Positions 18,149-27,981 of a DNA stretch of 64,000 nt are shown here, in pieces (positions within the stretch are counted from its first letter, which is position 1; the number at the start of each line of letters is the position of its first letter). Below the pieces are notes generated by a model. The model was not told the origin of the DNA and searched no databases. It was given only the letters and a program-made list of their open reading frames with translations. Made by a program: the position numbers and the translations under genes. The DNA comes from Rikenellaceae bacterium. Its GTDB lineage: Bacteria; Bacteroidota; Bacteroidia; Bacteroidales; Rikenellaceae. Location of the stretch: positions 1-64,000 of the forward strand of contig SUZI01000004.1 in the NCBI GenBank assembly GCA_015060005.1, read 5' to 3'.

Positions 18149-19387
18149 TTATTTACGCAATGCAAGGATACGCGACATCTCGTTGAAGACAATCATATAA
18201 CCCTCGTCAACACCCATACCTGGCTTTGCCAGATACTGCTTTGGCTGGGTAGCCATAGCTACGTGAGCACACACCTCTGCCGAGCGGTTGGTCTCGTTAC
18301 AAGTACCGCCAAGGTAAGCACCCATACCATTCTCGCGGCAGTAGAGCACAGCCTCGATAGAGTTGTTGATACCGCCCAGGTCGGGAGTCTTAATCTGTGC
18401 CATATGACCAGCCTTAGCCTTGGTGAAGTCGACCACATCCTCAAATGTGTTACACCACTCGTCAGCCACAATCTCAGCCTTAGCACCACGTGCCTCCAGA
18501 GCACGACGGATAGCTGCTAAAGCCTCAATCTGTGCCTGCTTCTCGCCCATATCCACGGGACCCTCAACGCGGAGGTGGAATGGAGCAGCAATCTTCTCCA
18601 GACCTGCGATATAGTCGGCGATAGCCTCGAAATTGTTGTTGAAGACCAAGCCCAAAGTGCCATATACGTCGATATGGAAGATAGGGTTATAGTCGGCAAA
18701 AGGTTTCTTCTCCAAGACGCGGTTACGCAGCCACTCTACGTAAGCCTCAATCTTCTCGCCCTTCAAGCCCACCTTCTCCTCGACGTGGTTGAACAGGGCG
18801 TGAGGCAACACAGCTGCACCCTTCATAATCATCTTATCGGCGTTCATATAGCGGTCATCGCCCGATTGTGTGAAGATAGGAATCATCTCCGAGCTGACCT
18901 CGGTGCCATACTCCTCGGCGATAACCTCTGCCATAAGGCAGTGCTTGCTCTTAGCCACAGCATCCAGACAAGCCTGGGTAACACCGTAGCGGATAGCGGT
19001 GTGATAGACTTTACCTGTCGAAGGCGAGGTCATCTTATCCACGATATCTGCCATCTCGCGGAATGAGCTTATCTCACGTCCCACATACAGAGGAGCAATC
19101 TCCTGCTCGATAACGGGGATGAAGTTCTCAGCCAAGAACAATGGGTCGCGACCTCCTGCACCCGAATACTGCACTGCAGCACAGTCGCCAAAGGCTACCT
19201 GACCATCCTCCAGCACAAACATAACAGAGATAGACTCTCCCATCTGACGTACCGATGTGAAGCCCTCGGTCATAGGCTCTCCTACGTAGAAATTGCCGTC
19301 ATTCTTCGCTCCTGCCTTGATAGCCTTCTGGTCATCGAAGAAGAAGCCTGTCTTACCAGCAGAACAAACAACTTTTGTAATCTTCAT
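18149..19387 (-). CDS. Methylaspartate ammonia-lyase
   Basis: A 412-residue enolase-superfamily enzyme that removes ammonia from (2S,3S)-3-methylaspartate to give mesaconate. Residues known in the Citrobacter amalonaticum enzyme are present with an offset of two: acid/base H196 (LPHALFNH) and K333 (QIKTPDLGG), and Mg ligands D240, E275 and D309. Length equals the clostridial enzyme. It lies 32 bases after glmE and 17 before the AtuA-like gene, in a single minus-strand operon for glutamate fermentation by the methylaspartate route. Confidence 0.96.
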   Translation of the reverse strand: MKITKVVCSAGKTGFFFDDQKAIKAGAKNDGNFYVGEPMTEGFTSVRQMGESISVMFVLEDGQVAFGDCAAVQYSGAGGRDPLFLAENFIPVIEQEIAPLYVGREISSFREMADIVDKMTSPSTGKVYHTAIRYGVTQACLDAVAKSKHCLMAEVIAEEYGTEVSSEMIPIFTQSGDDRYMNADKMIMKGAAVLPHALFNHVEEKVGLKGEKIEAYVEWLRNRVLEKKPFADYNPIFHIDVYGTLGLVFNNNFEAIADYIAGLEKIAAPFHLRVEGPVDMGEKQAQIEALAAIRRALEARGAKAEIVADEWCNTFEDVVDFTKAKAGHMAQIKTPDLGGINNSIEAVLYCRENGMGAYLGGTCNETNRSAEVCAHVAMATQPKQYLAKPGMGVDEGYMIVFNEMSRILALRK

Positions 19388-19419
19388 TGCTCAAATATTT
19401 TTATTCGTTTAACTCTCAA

Positions 19420-20880
19420 TTATTTGTTTGGGCGACCAACCAACACGCCCTTCTCGATAGCACTCACGTCGTCGATAACCATCTGAAGCGACACCTTACG
19501 GTTCTCCAGACGGGCACGCTCCTCGAACTTCTCGCGGTGGAAGTCGATGAGTTCCTGGGTGAATGGCAGGTTACCCATCTCTAAGATACGGATAGCACCG
19601 TCGTCATCACGTGCAGGGAGCACCTTACCTGCGTTGTAGCGGTTAGGAGCAAATGGCACATCGAGCACACCTGCCTCGAAAGCAGCCACTGTACCCTGAG
19701 CCAAATCGCCCTTACCCAATACCTCGACTCTATCCAAGATGCAACGTACCTCCGACTCGATAATCTGGCTCTCCATAACCACCAGAGGTATCTCACGCAA
19801 ATCCTGGTCACGCAACATCGAGATGACCTGCTTTGTAGCACGCAGACCGCACGCATTAGCCTCCTTGGTAGGCACACCATACGCCTCGTGAGGGGTCTTC
19901 ACGATAACCTTCGTAGCCTTCGACAACGCTGCCGCAGCCGAGCCCCACGAGATAACACCAAATGCCTTCGACTCATCCTGTGGGAAGCCACCCATCCACT
20001 GGTGGAAGACGGTGGTGATACGTACATCGTCGTGGCCATACTTATGCAGATACTCACGTGTGAGCTTTGCCAACGAACGCATAGCAGCCACATCCTGGAT
20101 GAGGTTACCACACTGACCATAACCTACGGTGATATCCTTCACACCCTGCTCGGCAGCGAGCAGAGTCTCGATGACAGCTACCGCGTTAGAGATACAAGGT
20201 GGGATGAGAGTACCTGTCAGCGGGCCAAAAGGCTCTCGGTTGATGCTCACGCCAGCCTCCTCGTACATACCTACCAGACGGTCGGTGTACTGCCAATGTT
20301 TGATGGTCTGCTCGATGGTATGATTCTTCGAGTAGGGGATGTTATAAGAGATACCGCCACCCTCAAACGAGGTGAAACCACCGGCGATAGCTATCTCGGT
20401 CAGAAGACGTGCATCGGGCGTTCCGTGACGCACCTGAACAGGGTTCTTCAACGATGAGGTAACCATACGGCACACCTTGGCACCGTAGTTCACAGCGGGG
20501 AAGCCATTGAGCATCGAGCGGCCCGAAGCCTGACTCTTCTCGATACCCACCTGGCACTCGTTGTAGCGGTTAAGACGTGTGTAGCTGTCGATGGTGGTAG
20601 GCAAAAGGTCTGCCTTACCCTCGTTCTCCAGATACTGCAAAAGCTCAATCTGCTCCTGGTAGAGAGCCACACCTGCACGAGGCTGAACGAGGGTTATGCC
20701 CTCCTTGTCTGCCTTCGCCAACTTCTCGCCAAAGCGTTTGCTCTTGTCGATAGAGAGCTGATATTCAACAGCCTCCTTGAAGTCAATATCCCTACCCGTA
20801 GGCCACTGCTGGAGCACCTCGGCACGTTCCTTCTGGAACAAATCTTCAGGAATTCTCTGGTTTTTTAATTCTCGGTCCAT
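19420..20880 (-). CDS. glmE: Glutamate (methylaspartate) mutase, catalytic subunit E
   Basis: A 486-residue TIM-barrel epsilon subunit of coenzyme-B12-dependent glutamate mutase. It converts L-glutamate to (2S,3S)-3-methylaspartate by a radical carbon-skeleton rearrangement, with adenosylcobalamin sandwiched between it and the GlmS subunit. Conserved stretches include [27 protein letters not shown], and [11 protein letters not shown]. Length matches the Clostridium cochlearium and tetanomorphum subunits (about 483). It follows glmL by 46 bases. No B12 riboswitch is visible in the short leader of the operon. Confidence 0.96.
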   Translation of the reverse strand: MDRELKNQRIPEDLFQKERAEVLQQWPTGRDIDFKEAVEYQLSIDKSKRFGEKLAKADKEGITLVQPRAGVALYQEQIELLQYLENEGKADLLPTTIDSYTRLNRYNECQVGIEKSQASGRSMLNGFPAVNYGAKVCRMVTSSLKNPVQVRHGTPDARLLTEIAIAGGFTSFEGGGISYNIPYSKNHTIEQTIKHWQYTDRLVGMYEEAGVSINREPFGPLTGTLIPPCISNAVAVIETLLAAEQGVKDITVGYGQCGNLIQDVAAMRSLAKLTREYLHKYGHDDVRITTVFHQWMGGFPQDESKAFGVISWGSAAAALSKATKVIVKTPHEAYGVPTKEANACGLRATKQVISMLRDQDLREIPLVVMESQIIESEVRCILDRVEVLGKGDLAQGTVAAFEAGVLDVPFAPNRYNAGKVLPARDDDGAIRILEMGNLPFTQELIDFHREKFEERARLENRKVSLQMVIDDVSAIEKGVLVGRPNK

Positions 20881-20926
20881 AATTTATTGTAAGTTTAACA
20901 TTTTTTCGGTTTTCATACTCTATCTG

Positions 20927-22315
20927 CTACTCCTCCAGATGGGTGGTGTGAGCATCCAACAGCTCGAAAGCGAGCTCCTGCTCGACAGCACTCAGCAAGC
21001 CCATCGAGGCGAAGATATACTTGCCATCAATCATCAAACGTGGCTCACGTGGGCGTGTAGAGGCAGGATTCATCACGTCGTAGCGACAACCCTTCAATAT
21101 CTCGCGTGGGTGGCGTGATGAGCGTATCACACCGCCGATACCTATCACCGTCTGCACAGCCATCAGGTCCTTACCCTCCAAGGTGTGCATCAAGCCCAGC
21201 GGAGTATAGACATCGGCTATACGTCCTGCGTGGCGTTCCACAGCCATACGCACAGCCATCTCGCCCAGATACTCCTCTGCTCGCTCCTGCTCCGTGTCGG
21301 GCTGGGCGAGGGTGTCGGGTGAGGTGGTGCAGAGCTTAACCCACTGCTCTACCTTTGAGCGGAACTCCTGCTCCGCAGGCATAGCCGGTGGCAGCTGGTC
21401 GTAGACGTGCTGAAGGCTGTATCGCATACCCAAGTCGCCCTCGACAGTACGCTTCGCCCACGGCTCGGGAAGACCCTTGAGCATAGTATTCTCGGTGGTG
21501 GGCAATCCTGCCGCCATAGAGTAGACATCGGTGGTAGCTCCGCCGATATCCACCGCCATCAAATCACCCCATCCTGCTCGCTCGGCGGTGCCACGGCTGA
21601 GCAACTCGCACGCCTGGAGCACAGCCAGTGGTGTGGGGATAATCTTATGTGGCGACATAGCCTGGAGACGATTCAGTCCCTTTGCCTCGATGATACGTGC
21701 GATGAAGAGCTGACGGATAGCGTCGCGGGCAGGCTCGATGTTGAGCTGGTTGAACTGCGGCATAACATTCTCGGTTATGACAAAACTCTTACCCGCAGCC
21801 TCAAACGTAGCGGCTATCTCATCCGAAGCACTCTTGTTACCTGCAACGATTATGGTCAGTGGACGGTCGATAGCTGCCAGGCGACGTGCGTTGGCGGTGA
21901 TGACCTCACGGTTGCCACCATCTGTTCCACCACAGAGTAGCACTAAGTCGGGGTTGATGTCGTAAATCTCCTGCTGCTCGCTACGCGATATCTCGTAGGC
22001 GTATGTCTTGACGACCTTCGCTCCTGCGTTGGATGCTGCGGTGCGTGCCGCCTTGGCGGTAAGGTCGGGCACCAAGCCTAAAGCTACCATCTTCAAGCCT
22101 CCTGCCGCCGATGAACACACAAGCATCTCATCCCACACGAAGTCGCGACACTCCGCCTGCTCACGCAGTAGCGACAGAGCCCTCTCGAAGCCCTGCATAA
22201 CATCGCTCTCGATGGTGGTGAATGACTGTGCTGTGCCTAAAATTCTGCGATGGGTGGCATCTATGGCGGTCAGCTTGGTGTAGGTGCTGCCTACGTCTAC
22301 CGTGAGATAGTTCAT
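20927..22315 (-). CDS. glmL: Glutamate mutase reactivating factor GlmL
   Basis: A 462-residue actin/hexokinase/Hsp70-fold (ASKHA) protein. The phosphate-1 motif LTVDVGSTYTKLTAID is at the N-terminus, VLLCGGTDGGN in the first half, and a second phosphate-binding motif DLMAVDIGGATTDVYS in the middle. MutL/GlmL proteins are thought to use ATP to release damaged cobalamin from glutamate mutase so that it can be reloaded. It lies between glmS (16 bases upstream) and glmE, the same order as in clostridial clusters. Confidence 0.95.
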   Translation of the reverse strand: MNYLTVDVGSTYTKLTAIDATHRRILGTAQSFTTIESDVMQGFERALSLLREQAECRDFVWDEMLVCSSAAGGLKMVALGLVPDLTAKAARTAASNAGAKVVKTYAYEISRSEQQEIYDINPDLVLLCGGTDGGNREVITANARRLAAIDRPLTIIVAGNKSASDEIAATFEAAGKSFVITENVMPQFNQLNIEPARDAIRQLFIARIIEAKGLNRLQAMSPHKIIPTPLAVLQACELLSRGTAERAGWGDLMAVDIGGATTDVYSMAAGLPTTENTMLKGLPEPWAKRTVEGDLGMRYSLQHVYDQLPPAMPAEQEFRSKVEQWVKLCTTSPDTLAQPDTEQERAEEYLGEMAVRMAVERHAGRIADVYTPLGLMHTLEGKDLMAVQTVIGIGGVIRSSRHPREILKGCRYDVMNPASTRPREPRLMIDGKYIFASMGLLSAVEQELAFELLDAHTTHLEE

Positions 22316-22331
22316 AGCAAAAGGTTGATGG

Positions 22332-22745
22332 TTACGCGATGCCGAGCACTTTATTCAAATCAACGATAGTATCCTCGATAGGTGTGCTTGGTGCGTATAC
22401 ATAGTCGAAGCCCATAGAGAGGAAACGCTCCTTCACATCCTCGAAGTTCTGTTTGCCGACAACGAGGTTGCCACCTACGAACAGGGGCATACCCTTCAAG
22501 CCAGCCTCGTCGCACTTCTCGCGAAGTCCCATACAGTCAATCTCGCCGTGGCCATAGAGCGACGATACGAGGATTGCGTCAGCCGAAGTCTCGACAGCAG
22601 CCTCGATGAACTCCTCCTGTGAAACCATCACACCGAGGTTAACTACGTTAAATCCGTGATTGGTGAGTGTCAGGTCGATGATTTTGTTACCCACAGCGTG
22701 GGCATCAGCACCGATAACTCCAATTACAACAGTTTTCTTATCCAT
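22332..22745 (-). CDS. glmS: Glutamate mutase, cobalamin-binding subunit S
   Basis: A 137-residue B12-binding protein. The start is ATG 22745; a TTG two codons earlier is less likely. The cobalamin motif D14-x-H16-x-x-G19 (DAHAVG) is at the same residue numbers as in the clostridial protein, with H16 being the lower cobalt ligand. The SLYGHGE and GGNLVVGKQ segments complete the binding fold. It pairs with GlmE to form the active mutase. It is the first gene of the operon, after a -7 box TAGCTTTG (complement of 22774-22781). Confidence 0.96.
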   Translation of the reverse strand: MDKKTVVIGVIGADAHAVGNKIIDLTLTNHGFNVVNLGVMVSQEEFIEAAVETSADAILVSSLYGHGEIDCMGLREKCDEAGLKGMPLFVGGNLVVGKQNFEDVKERFLSMGFDYVYAPSTPIEDTIVDLNKVLGIA

Positions 22746-22773
22746 AATCAAAAAATGATGTTATATCGTAATA

Positions 22774-22781
22774 CAAAGCTA
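22774..22781 (-). promoter_or_regulatory. -7 box of the methylaspartate operon
   Basis: Read on the minus strand, TAGCTTTG fits TAnnTTTG and lies about 30 nt before the glmS start. A TTTG occurs 12 nt before it rather than at 19, so the -33 element is unclear. No long structured leader or B12 riboswitch fits between this and glmS. Confidence 0.4.
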
Positions 22782-22883
22782 CGCTTTATTTTGCAAAGTT
22801 GTACCATTTAGCCCAACTCTTTTTCAATTTTGAACGAAGATTTTTTCGTTTTGTCAATCTAACCAAATCTCAACCAGACAAAA

Positions 22884-22920
22884 AGAGGCTGTCCAACAAG
22901 TGTGAATTGCGACAGCCTCT
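22884..22920 (-). terminator. Terminator after the nucleotidase gene (GGCTGTC family)
   Basis: AGAGGCTGTC (22884-22893) pairs perfectly with GACAGCCTCT (22911-22920). On the minus strand five T follow. It separates the nucleotidase transcript from the glm operon. Confidence 0.82.
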
Positions 22921-22954
22921 ACTCTTTGAATTAGACAGCTTAATGAAAATCATT

Positions 22955-24604
22955 TTATTCAATTACTATACGACCATCCTTCTCAGCCGTAACCTCTCCT
23001 CGAGAGTTCTGAGAGGCGAGATGTCGGACGTAGCGAACAAAACCATCGCGTATCATCTCGTCGTAGTCGCGACGCGAAGTGGCATTGGCAAGACCGTAGT
23101 CTTTGGTGTTAACTACGTAGTCTATAGTGGCTACGGTATAGGTCTTGTTCTTGTCGATAGTCTTTCCGCCAACGGTTACTGACTTGACCTTGCCACCGCT
23201 GATGACAAGCCGCACGCCCTTGTTTATCGGAGCACCGCCTGCCTTGGCAACACCATCAAAAAATGTAATCAGGTCGGAGCCCTTAAGTGTCAAAACAGAA
23301 AGTTTGTTGTCGAAAGGATAGACCGCATAGATGTCGGCTACGGTGAGGTCGCCCTGCGAAATCTCGGCACGTATGCCGCCGCTGTTATAGATAGCAACAT
23401 CTGCCTCGACACCGAAACACTCCTCAGCCAGCCACACCAAGCCATCTGCCGAGAGGTTACCCAGAGGACTCTCGGGCAGACCCTTGCGTATAGCACGCGG
23501 ACAGTAGCCCAGCACCTGCTGCATCTCCTCCTCGACGTCAACAGTGAAGGCGTCGACCATAGCCGAGAACTCGGCATCGAGCTTCGCATCGAGGTAGCTC
23601 TTGACGGGCAGCAACTTATAGGTGAACGACGGCTTACCTGCCTCGTCTATCTTAATCTTGGCATAGCCCAGGCAGACACCCTTGCTTCCCGTCTGCACGA
23701 TAGGAACTCGCTCGCCATCGAGGTTTGTAACATAGTCCGCCTGATTGAGGAAGGTGTGGCTATGACCACCGATAATCATATCAATATTGCGTGTACGCAT
23801 AACAAAGCCTCTGTCGTAGTAATACAAGTCGCTATCCTTCTCATAGCCCAGGTGCGAGAGGGCGATAACGATGTCGGCACCCTGCTCACGCAGTCGAGCA
23901 GCCTCGGCGTCGGCTACATTGACTGCATTCTGCCACCCTACACCCTCGCACGCTGTGGGGTCGACCAAAGACTCAAGTCTCACGCCAAGACCTATGAAGC
24001 CCACCTTGACCTTACCGGCATCGAGAATCATCGAGGGCTCGACACGATTGGCAATAGAGGTAGAGCTGAAATCGTAGTTGGTCGAGACAACGGGCACATC
24101 CGACCACGAGAGCATATCCCGCAAGCCCGACATCTTCTTGTCGAACTCGTGGTTGCCTATGGTGCGGATATCGTACTGGAGTTGATTCATAACCATCATC
24201 TCCACCACGCCATTCAACAGACTGAAGTAGTATGTTCCCTGCACGAAGTCGCCCGCATCGGCAAGCAACACCGCCGGCTCAGCCTGGCGTATGCTGTCGA
24301 CCAGAGCCTTGATACGTTTCACACCACCTCGGTCGGCATTGTATGTCTCGCTCTTGCTCAGAGGCTCTATCTGGCTATGGAAGTCGTTGGTGAAAAGGAT
24401 GACAAACTCGCCATCGCGAGCCTCTACACCACCCTGCGAGCCTCCCGATGAGCCACCGCCATCATCCTCACCTCCGCCACCCTGTGGAGGATTTTCGCCC
24501 TGTGGAGGGTCTGTCGGCTCGGTATATATCTTACCACCACACGCACCCGCCACAAACAGCAGGCATACCACGATTGCAAAAAGAGTATAGGCTATTCGAC
24601 GCAT
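22955..24604 (-). CDS. Lipoprotein 5'-nucleotidase / metallophosphatase
   Basis: A 549-residue lipoprotein. Signal peptide and lipobox end in VAGA-C22, followed by a Pro- and Gly-rich flexible tether (about residues 30-60). The calcineurin-like metallophosphatase domain has TNDFHSQ, GDFVQG, GNHEFD and GGHSHT metal motifs. A 5'-nucleotidase C-terminal domain (about 345-520) includes YNSGGIRAEISQGDLTVADIY. UshA-type enzymes dephosphorylate nucleotides or UDP-sugars outside the cytoplasm, and a role in scavenging nucleosides and phosphate is inferred. It sits between the glm operon and the divergent fumarase gene and ends in its own terminator. Confidence 0.9.
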   Translation of the reverse strand: MRRIAYTLFAIVVCLLFVAGACGGKIYTEPTDPPQGENPPQGGGGEDDGGGSSGGSQGGVEARDGEFVILFTNDFHSQIEPLSKSETYNADRGGVKRIKALVDSIRQAEPAVLLADAGDFVQGTYYFSLLNGVVEMMVMNQLQYDIRTIGNHEFDKKMSGLRDMLSWSDVPVVSTNYDFSSTSIANRVEPSMILDAGKVKVGFIGLGVRLESLVDPTACEGVGWQNAVNVADAEAARLREQGADIVIALSHLGYEKDSDLYYYDRGFVMRTRNIDMIIGGHSHTFLNQADYVTNLDGERVPIVQTGSKGVCLGYAKIKIDEAGKPSFTYKLLPVKSYLDAKLDAEFSAMVDAFTVDVEEEMQQVLGYCPRAIRKGLPESPLGNLSADGLVWLAEECFGVEADVAIYNSGGIRAEISQGDLTVADIYAVYPFDNKLSVLTLKGSDLITFFDGVAKAGGAPINKGVRLVISGGKVKSVTVGGKTIDKNKTYTVATIDYVVNTKDYGLANATSRRDYDEMIRDGFVRYVRHLASQNSRGEVTAEKDGRIVIE

Positions 24605-24654
24605 ATTGCTGATATTTATTTATGTTTGGTGTGGCAAGGTAATAAAAAACATCG

Positions 24655-24662
24655 TATATTTG
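24655..24662 (+). promoter_or_regulatory. -7 box of the fumarase gene
   Basis: TATATTTG matches TAnnTTTG, 38 nt before the start codon at 24700. The only TTTG upstream (24625-24628) is 26 nt away, too far for a standard -33 box. Confidence 0.45.
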
Positions 24663-24699
24663 CATTACTAACCACAAGAATTTCAACCAAAAAGATATT

Positions 24700-26346
24700 A
24701 TGGCACAGATTCCTGAATTTAAGTATGCCCCAATGTTCCAATTGGGCGAGGATACTACCGAGTACTACCACCTCACAAGCGAGGGCGTGTCGGTAGGCGA
24801 GTTTAACGGCAAGCAGATGCTCATAGTGAGCCCCGAGGCTCTCACAACACTCACACGTCAGGCGTTCTACGACGTGTCGTTCCATATGCGTCGTTCACAC
24901 AACGAGCAGGTGGCGAAGATACTCAACGACCCCGAGGCGTCGGACAACGACAAGTATGTAGCACTCGCTATGCTCCGCAATGCCGAGGTGGCAAGCAAAG
25001 GTCAGCTGCCTATATGCCAGGACACCGGTACTGCCATCATCCACGGCGAGAAGGGACAGCGAGTATGGACCGACTGCTGCGACGAGGAGGCTCTCTCTCG
25101 TGGCGTATATGAGGTATACACCGAGGAGAACCTGCGTTATTCGCAGAATGCTCCGCTGACGATGTATGACGAGGTGAACACACGATGCAACCTCCCTGCA
25201 CAGATAGACATAGAGGCTACCGAGGGTATGGAGTATAAGTTCCTCTTCATAGCCAAGGGTGGTGGCTCAGCCAACAAGACATATCTCTACCAGGAGACCA
25301 AGGCTCTGCTCAACCCCGAGCGACTCATCCCATTCTGCTTAGAGAAGATTCGCTCACTCGGCACAGCAGCCTGCCCACCCTACCACATTGCCTTTGTGAT
25401 AGGTGGCACAAGTGTCGAGCGTAACCTGCTGACCGTGAAGCTGGCGTCGACACACTTCTACGACACCCTCCCCACGACGGGCGACGAGACAGGTCGTGCA
25501 TTCCGCGACGTGGAGCTCGAGGAGGTGCTCACACGCGAGGCTCACAACATAGGCTTGGGTGCTCAGTTTGGCGGTAAGTATATCTGCCACGACATACGCG
25601 TAGTACGTCTGCCACGCCACGGCGGCTCTTGCCCTGTCGGTATGGGCGTGAGCTGCTCGGCTGACCGCAACATAAAGGCGAAGATTAACAAGGATGGTCT
25701 GTGGATTGAGAAGATGGATATGACACCTTATGAGCTTATCCCAGAGCACCTGCGTGAGGCAGGCGAGGGCGACGCAGTGCAGATTGACCTCGACAAGCCT
25801 ATCCGCGAGGTGTGTGCCGAGTTGGCGAAATATCCCGTAGCTACACGTGTCTCACTCAACGGAACTATCATCGTGGCACGCGACATAGCCCACGCCAAGC
25901 TGAAGGCTCGTTTAGATGCCGGTGAGGGTATGCCCGACTACTTCAAGAATCACCCTGTATACTATGCCGGTCCTGCCAAGACACCAGCAGGTATGCCTTG
26001 TGGCTCTATGGGACCAACCACAGCACAGCGTATGGACCCATACGTCGACGCTTTCCAGGCGGAGGGTGCATCACTTGTGATGATTGCCAAGGGTAACCGC
26101 TCACAGCAGGTAACCGACGCGTGTCGCAAGCACGGTGGCTTCTACTTGGGCTCTATCGGAGGTCCGGCAGCCCTGCTCGCCAAGGAGAACATCAAATCTA
26201 TCGAGTGCGTAGAGTTCCCCGAGCTGGGTATGGAGGCGGTATGGAAGATTCGCGTAGAGAACTTCCCAGCCTTCATCTTGGTCGATGACAAGGGTAACGA
26301 CTTCTTCCAGCAGATAAAGCCTCGCTGCGTAGGTTGCAAGGGTTAG
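24700..26346 (+). CDS. Class I fumarate hydratase (iron-sulfur); possible mesaconase
   Basis: A 548-residue single-chain class I fumarase. The N-terminal alpha part and C-terminal beta part are fused as in FumA/FumB. Probable [4Fe-4S] ligands are the cysteines in [17 protein letters not shown] and GGSCPVGMG; the [14 protein letters not shown] motif lies in the C-terminal domain. It hydrates fumarate to malate. Class I fumarases are also known to hydrate mesaconate to citramalate, and the nearby methylaspartate operon lacks a dedicated mesaconase, so a dual role is possible. Gene position, not sequence, suggests that. It is monocistronic. Confidence 0.92.
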   Translation: MAQIPEFKYAPMFQLGEDTTEYYHLTSEGVSVGEFNGKQMLIVSPEALTTLTRQAFYDVSFHMRRSHNEQVAKILNDPEASDNDKYVALAMLRNAEVASKGQLPICQDTGTAIIHGEKGQRVWTDCCDEEALSRGVYEVYTEENLRYSQNAPLTMYDEVNTRCNLPAQIDIEATEGMEYKFLFIAKGGGSANKTYLYQETKALLNPERLIPFCLEKIRSLGTAACPPYHIAFVIGGTSVERNLLTVKLASTHFYDTLPTTGDETGRAFRDVELEEVLTREAHNIGLGAQFGGKYICHDIRVVRLPRHGGSCPVGMGVSCSADRNIKAKINKDGLWIEKMDMTPYELIPEHLREAGEGDAVQIDLDKPIREVCAELAKYPVATRVSLNGTIIVARDIAHAKLKARLDAGEGMPDYFKNHPVYYAGPAKTPAGMPCGSMGPTTAQRMDPYVDAFQAEGASLVMIAKGNRSQQVTDACRKHGGFYLGSIGGPAALLAKENIKSIECVEFPELGMEAVWKIRVENFPAFILVDDKGNDFFQQIKPRCVGCKG

Positions 26347-26373
26347 TAATCTGTAAGCGGATATAACGAAAAT

Positions 26374-26413
26374 AGGCTGTCGCGACACTTTTTTGTTGGA
26401 CAGCCTTTTTTTA
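26374..26413 (+). terminator. Terminator after fumarase (GGCTGTC family)
   Basis: AGGCTGTC (26374-26381) pairs with GACAGCCT (26399-26406), followed by seven T. It also lies at the 3' end of the convergent glycosyltransferase operon and may stop both. Confidence 0.85.
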
Positions 26414-27247
26414 TGCGGTGCGACGTGCCAGATTTCTTATGGGGCTATGGTAGAGCAGTCGTATGATGCGTGGTGGCAGCAGCCGCACACAAAAGCGAGC
26501 CAAGGGGAAGATATATCGCCACGAGAAGAGCCCGTAGAGGGTGTGTATGCCCTGCACATATATCCGCAATTCATCCCACGCCTTAGCCACTCCACGCCTT
26601 CGGTAGAGCCTCTCATCGCACCGAAAACGCAACACCACATCCCTTACGTTAGCCATACGCCACCCACGCTCGATAGCCTCAAACCAGAGTGCCACATCCT
26701 GACTTGTACGCCACCGCTCATCGTATCTCACACCGCAAACAAAGACCTTGCGACGTATCATCACCGCAGGGTGAGCCAGAGGCGAGAAGCGGTGTATGAC
26801 ACCCACTATATCGTCGTGCGAGAGGGGATACTCTCTCACGCAGCCACATCTCTGCTCATCCTCAAACTCCTCGATAGCACCTCCAACGATAGCCACATCG
26901 GGGTGGTTACGCAGATACTGCACCTGGCGGCGAAAGCGGTCGGGGAGCGACACATCGTCGCTATCCATACGGGCTATGAGCGTGCCTCGAGCCAACGCGA
27001 TAGCTCGGTTGAGCGACTTCGTAAGCCCCACATTCTGACGGTTGCGTATAATGAGCATACGTCCCCGCAGACGACGTTGCCAGAGGTTGACGACCGAGCG
27101 TAGGGCTCGCCGCAGAGCCCCATCCTCGACTAAGATAAGTTGCCGAGGCTGAAGTGTCTGGGCTACGGTAACGCTCTCGATAGCTTTGTAGAGGTGGTCG
27201 GGCTGGTCGCCATCGTAGACCGACATAATAACTGTGATACTCTCCAT
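26411..27247 (-). CDS. Family 2 glycosyltransferase
   Basis: A 278-residue inverting GT-A glycosyltransferase. The nucleotide-sugar-binding start ITVIMSVYDGDQPDHL is followed by ILVEDGAL and the metal-binding RMDSDDVSLPDR. The C-terminal part has amphipathic segments rather than clear membrane spans. It is the last gene of the polysaccharide operon, and its stop codon lies in the terminator shared with fumarase. It should add one sugar to the lipid-linked repeat unit on the cytoplasmic face. Donor and linkage cannot be predicted. Confidence 0.9.
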   Translation of the reverse strand: MESITVIMSVYDGDQPDHLYKAIESVTVAQTLQPRQLILVEDGALRRALRSVVNLWQRRLRGRMLIIRNRQNVGLTKSLNRAIALARGTLIARMDSDDVSLPDRFRRQVQYLRNHPDVAIVGGAIEEFEDEQRCGCVREYPLSHDDIVGVIHRFSPLAHPAVMIRRKVFVCGVRYDERWRTSQDVALWFEAIERGWRMANVRDVVLRFRCDERLYRRRGVAKAWDELRIYVQGIHTLYGLFSWRYIFPLARFCVRLLPPRIIRLLYHSPIRNLARRTA

Positions 27248-27252
27248 AATCT

Positions 27253-27981
27253 CTAAGGTTTTAACTGTTTGAAACGATACTCTATGGCTCTTCGGTATAT
27301 CTGGGCGAGTAGTCGCAGGCGGTACGATAGCTTATAGTGCAGAGGGTTGTGTACGCTCTGCGAGGCATTGGCGTGGTGGAGGCGGTGGAGGATGAGTGGC
27401 TCGGCGATGTAACTCACCCTGCCCGTAAGCTCACCAAGCAGCCCTAAATAGCTATCATACAGCGGCATACGCGAGGGCATAGGCAACATACGTCGCAACG
27501 CCTCACGCCGCAGAGCCATACAACAGCCCTGATATTTCGCCCGCCCAAGAAGCAGATAGTTGCCCAGCGGCGAGCTACGACCATAACGCAGACGTGAGCA
27601 GTTGTCGTCGGAGCCCACAATCCACGAATCGGATATAGCCACATCAGCCTCCTGCAATGCCGCAACCATAGTCTGCACCTTATGTCGGAGCCACACATCA
27701 TCCTGGTCGGCGATAAAGACCACCGAGCCACGACACTGCTCCAGAGCATTGGCGAAGTTACGCCCCACACGCTCGGGCAGGCGGAGCGACCTATCGGGCG
27801 AGAGCCTCAAAAGGCGTATCTGCGGCGAGCCGAAGCTCGCTATCACATCCAGCGTAGCATCCGTAGAGCCATCATCCGAGATGACAAGCTCATCGCTCTC
27901 CGAGAGCTGACATAGAATGGAGCTAATCTGCTCGGCTATGTATCGCTCACCGTTGTGGGTTGCCATAGCTACCGAAATCAT
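27253..27981 (-). CDS. Family 2 glycosyltransferase
   Basis: A 242-residue GT-A enzyme. ISVAMATHNGERYIAEQ opens the fold, VISDDGSTDAT binds the nucleotide, and FIADQDDVW carries the DxD-type metal site. The family resembles rhamnosyltransferases of O-antigen loci, and dTDP-rhamnose genes are in the same operon, so rhamnose transfer is possible. Its start overlaps the preceding GT4 gene by four bases (ATGA), which points to coupled translation. The enzyme is about 50 residues shorter than many homologues but has a complete catalytic domain. Confidence 0.9.
   Translation of the reverse strand: MISVAMATHNGERYIAEQISSILCQLSESDELVISDDGSTDATLDVIASFGSPQIRLLRLSPDRSLRLPERVGRNFANALEQCRGSVVFIADQDDVWLRHKVQTMVAALQEADVAISDSWIVGSDDNCSRLRYGRSSPLGNYLLLGRAKYQGCCMALRREALRRMLPMPSRMPLYDSYLGLLGELTGRVSYIAEPLILHRLHHANASQSVHNPLHYKLSYRLRLLAQIYRRAIEYRFKQLKP

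Noticed and set aside
22746..22954. Cobalamin riboswitch before the glutamate mutase operon
   Set aside because: The space between the terminator at 22884-22920 and glmS is too short, and no B12-box-like sequence is seen.
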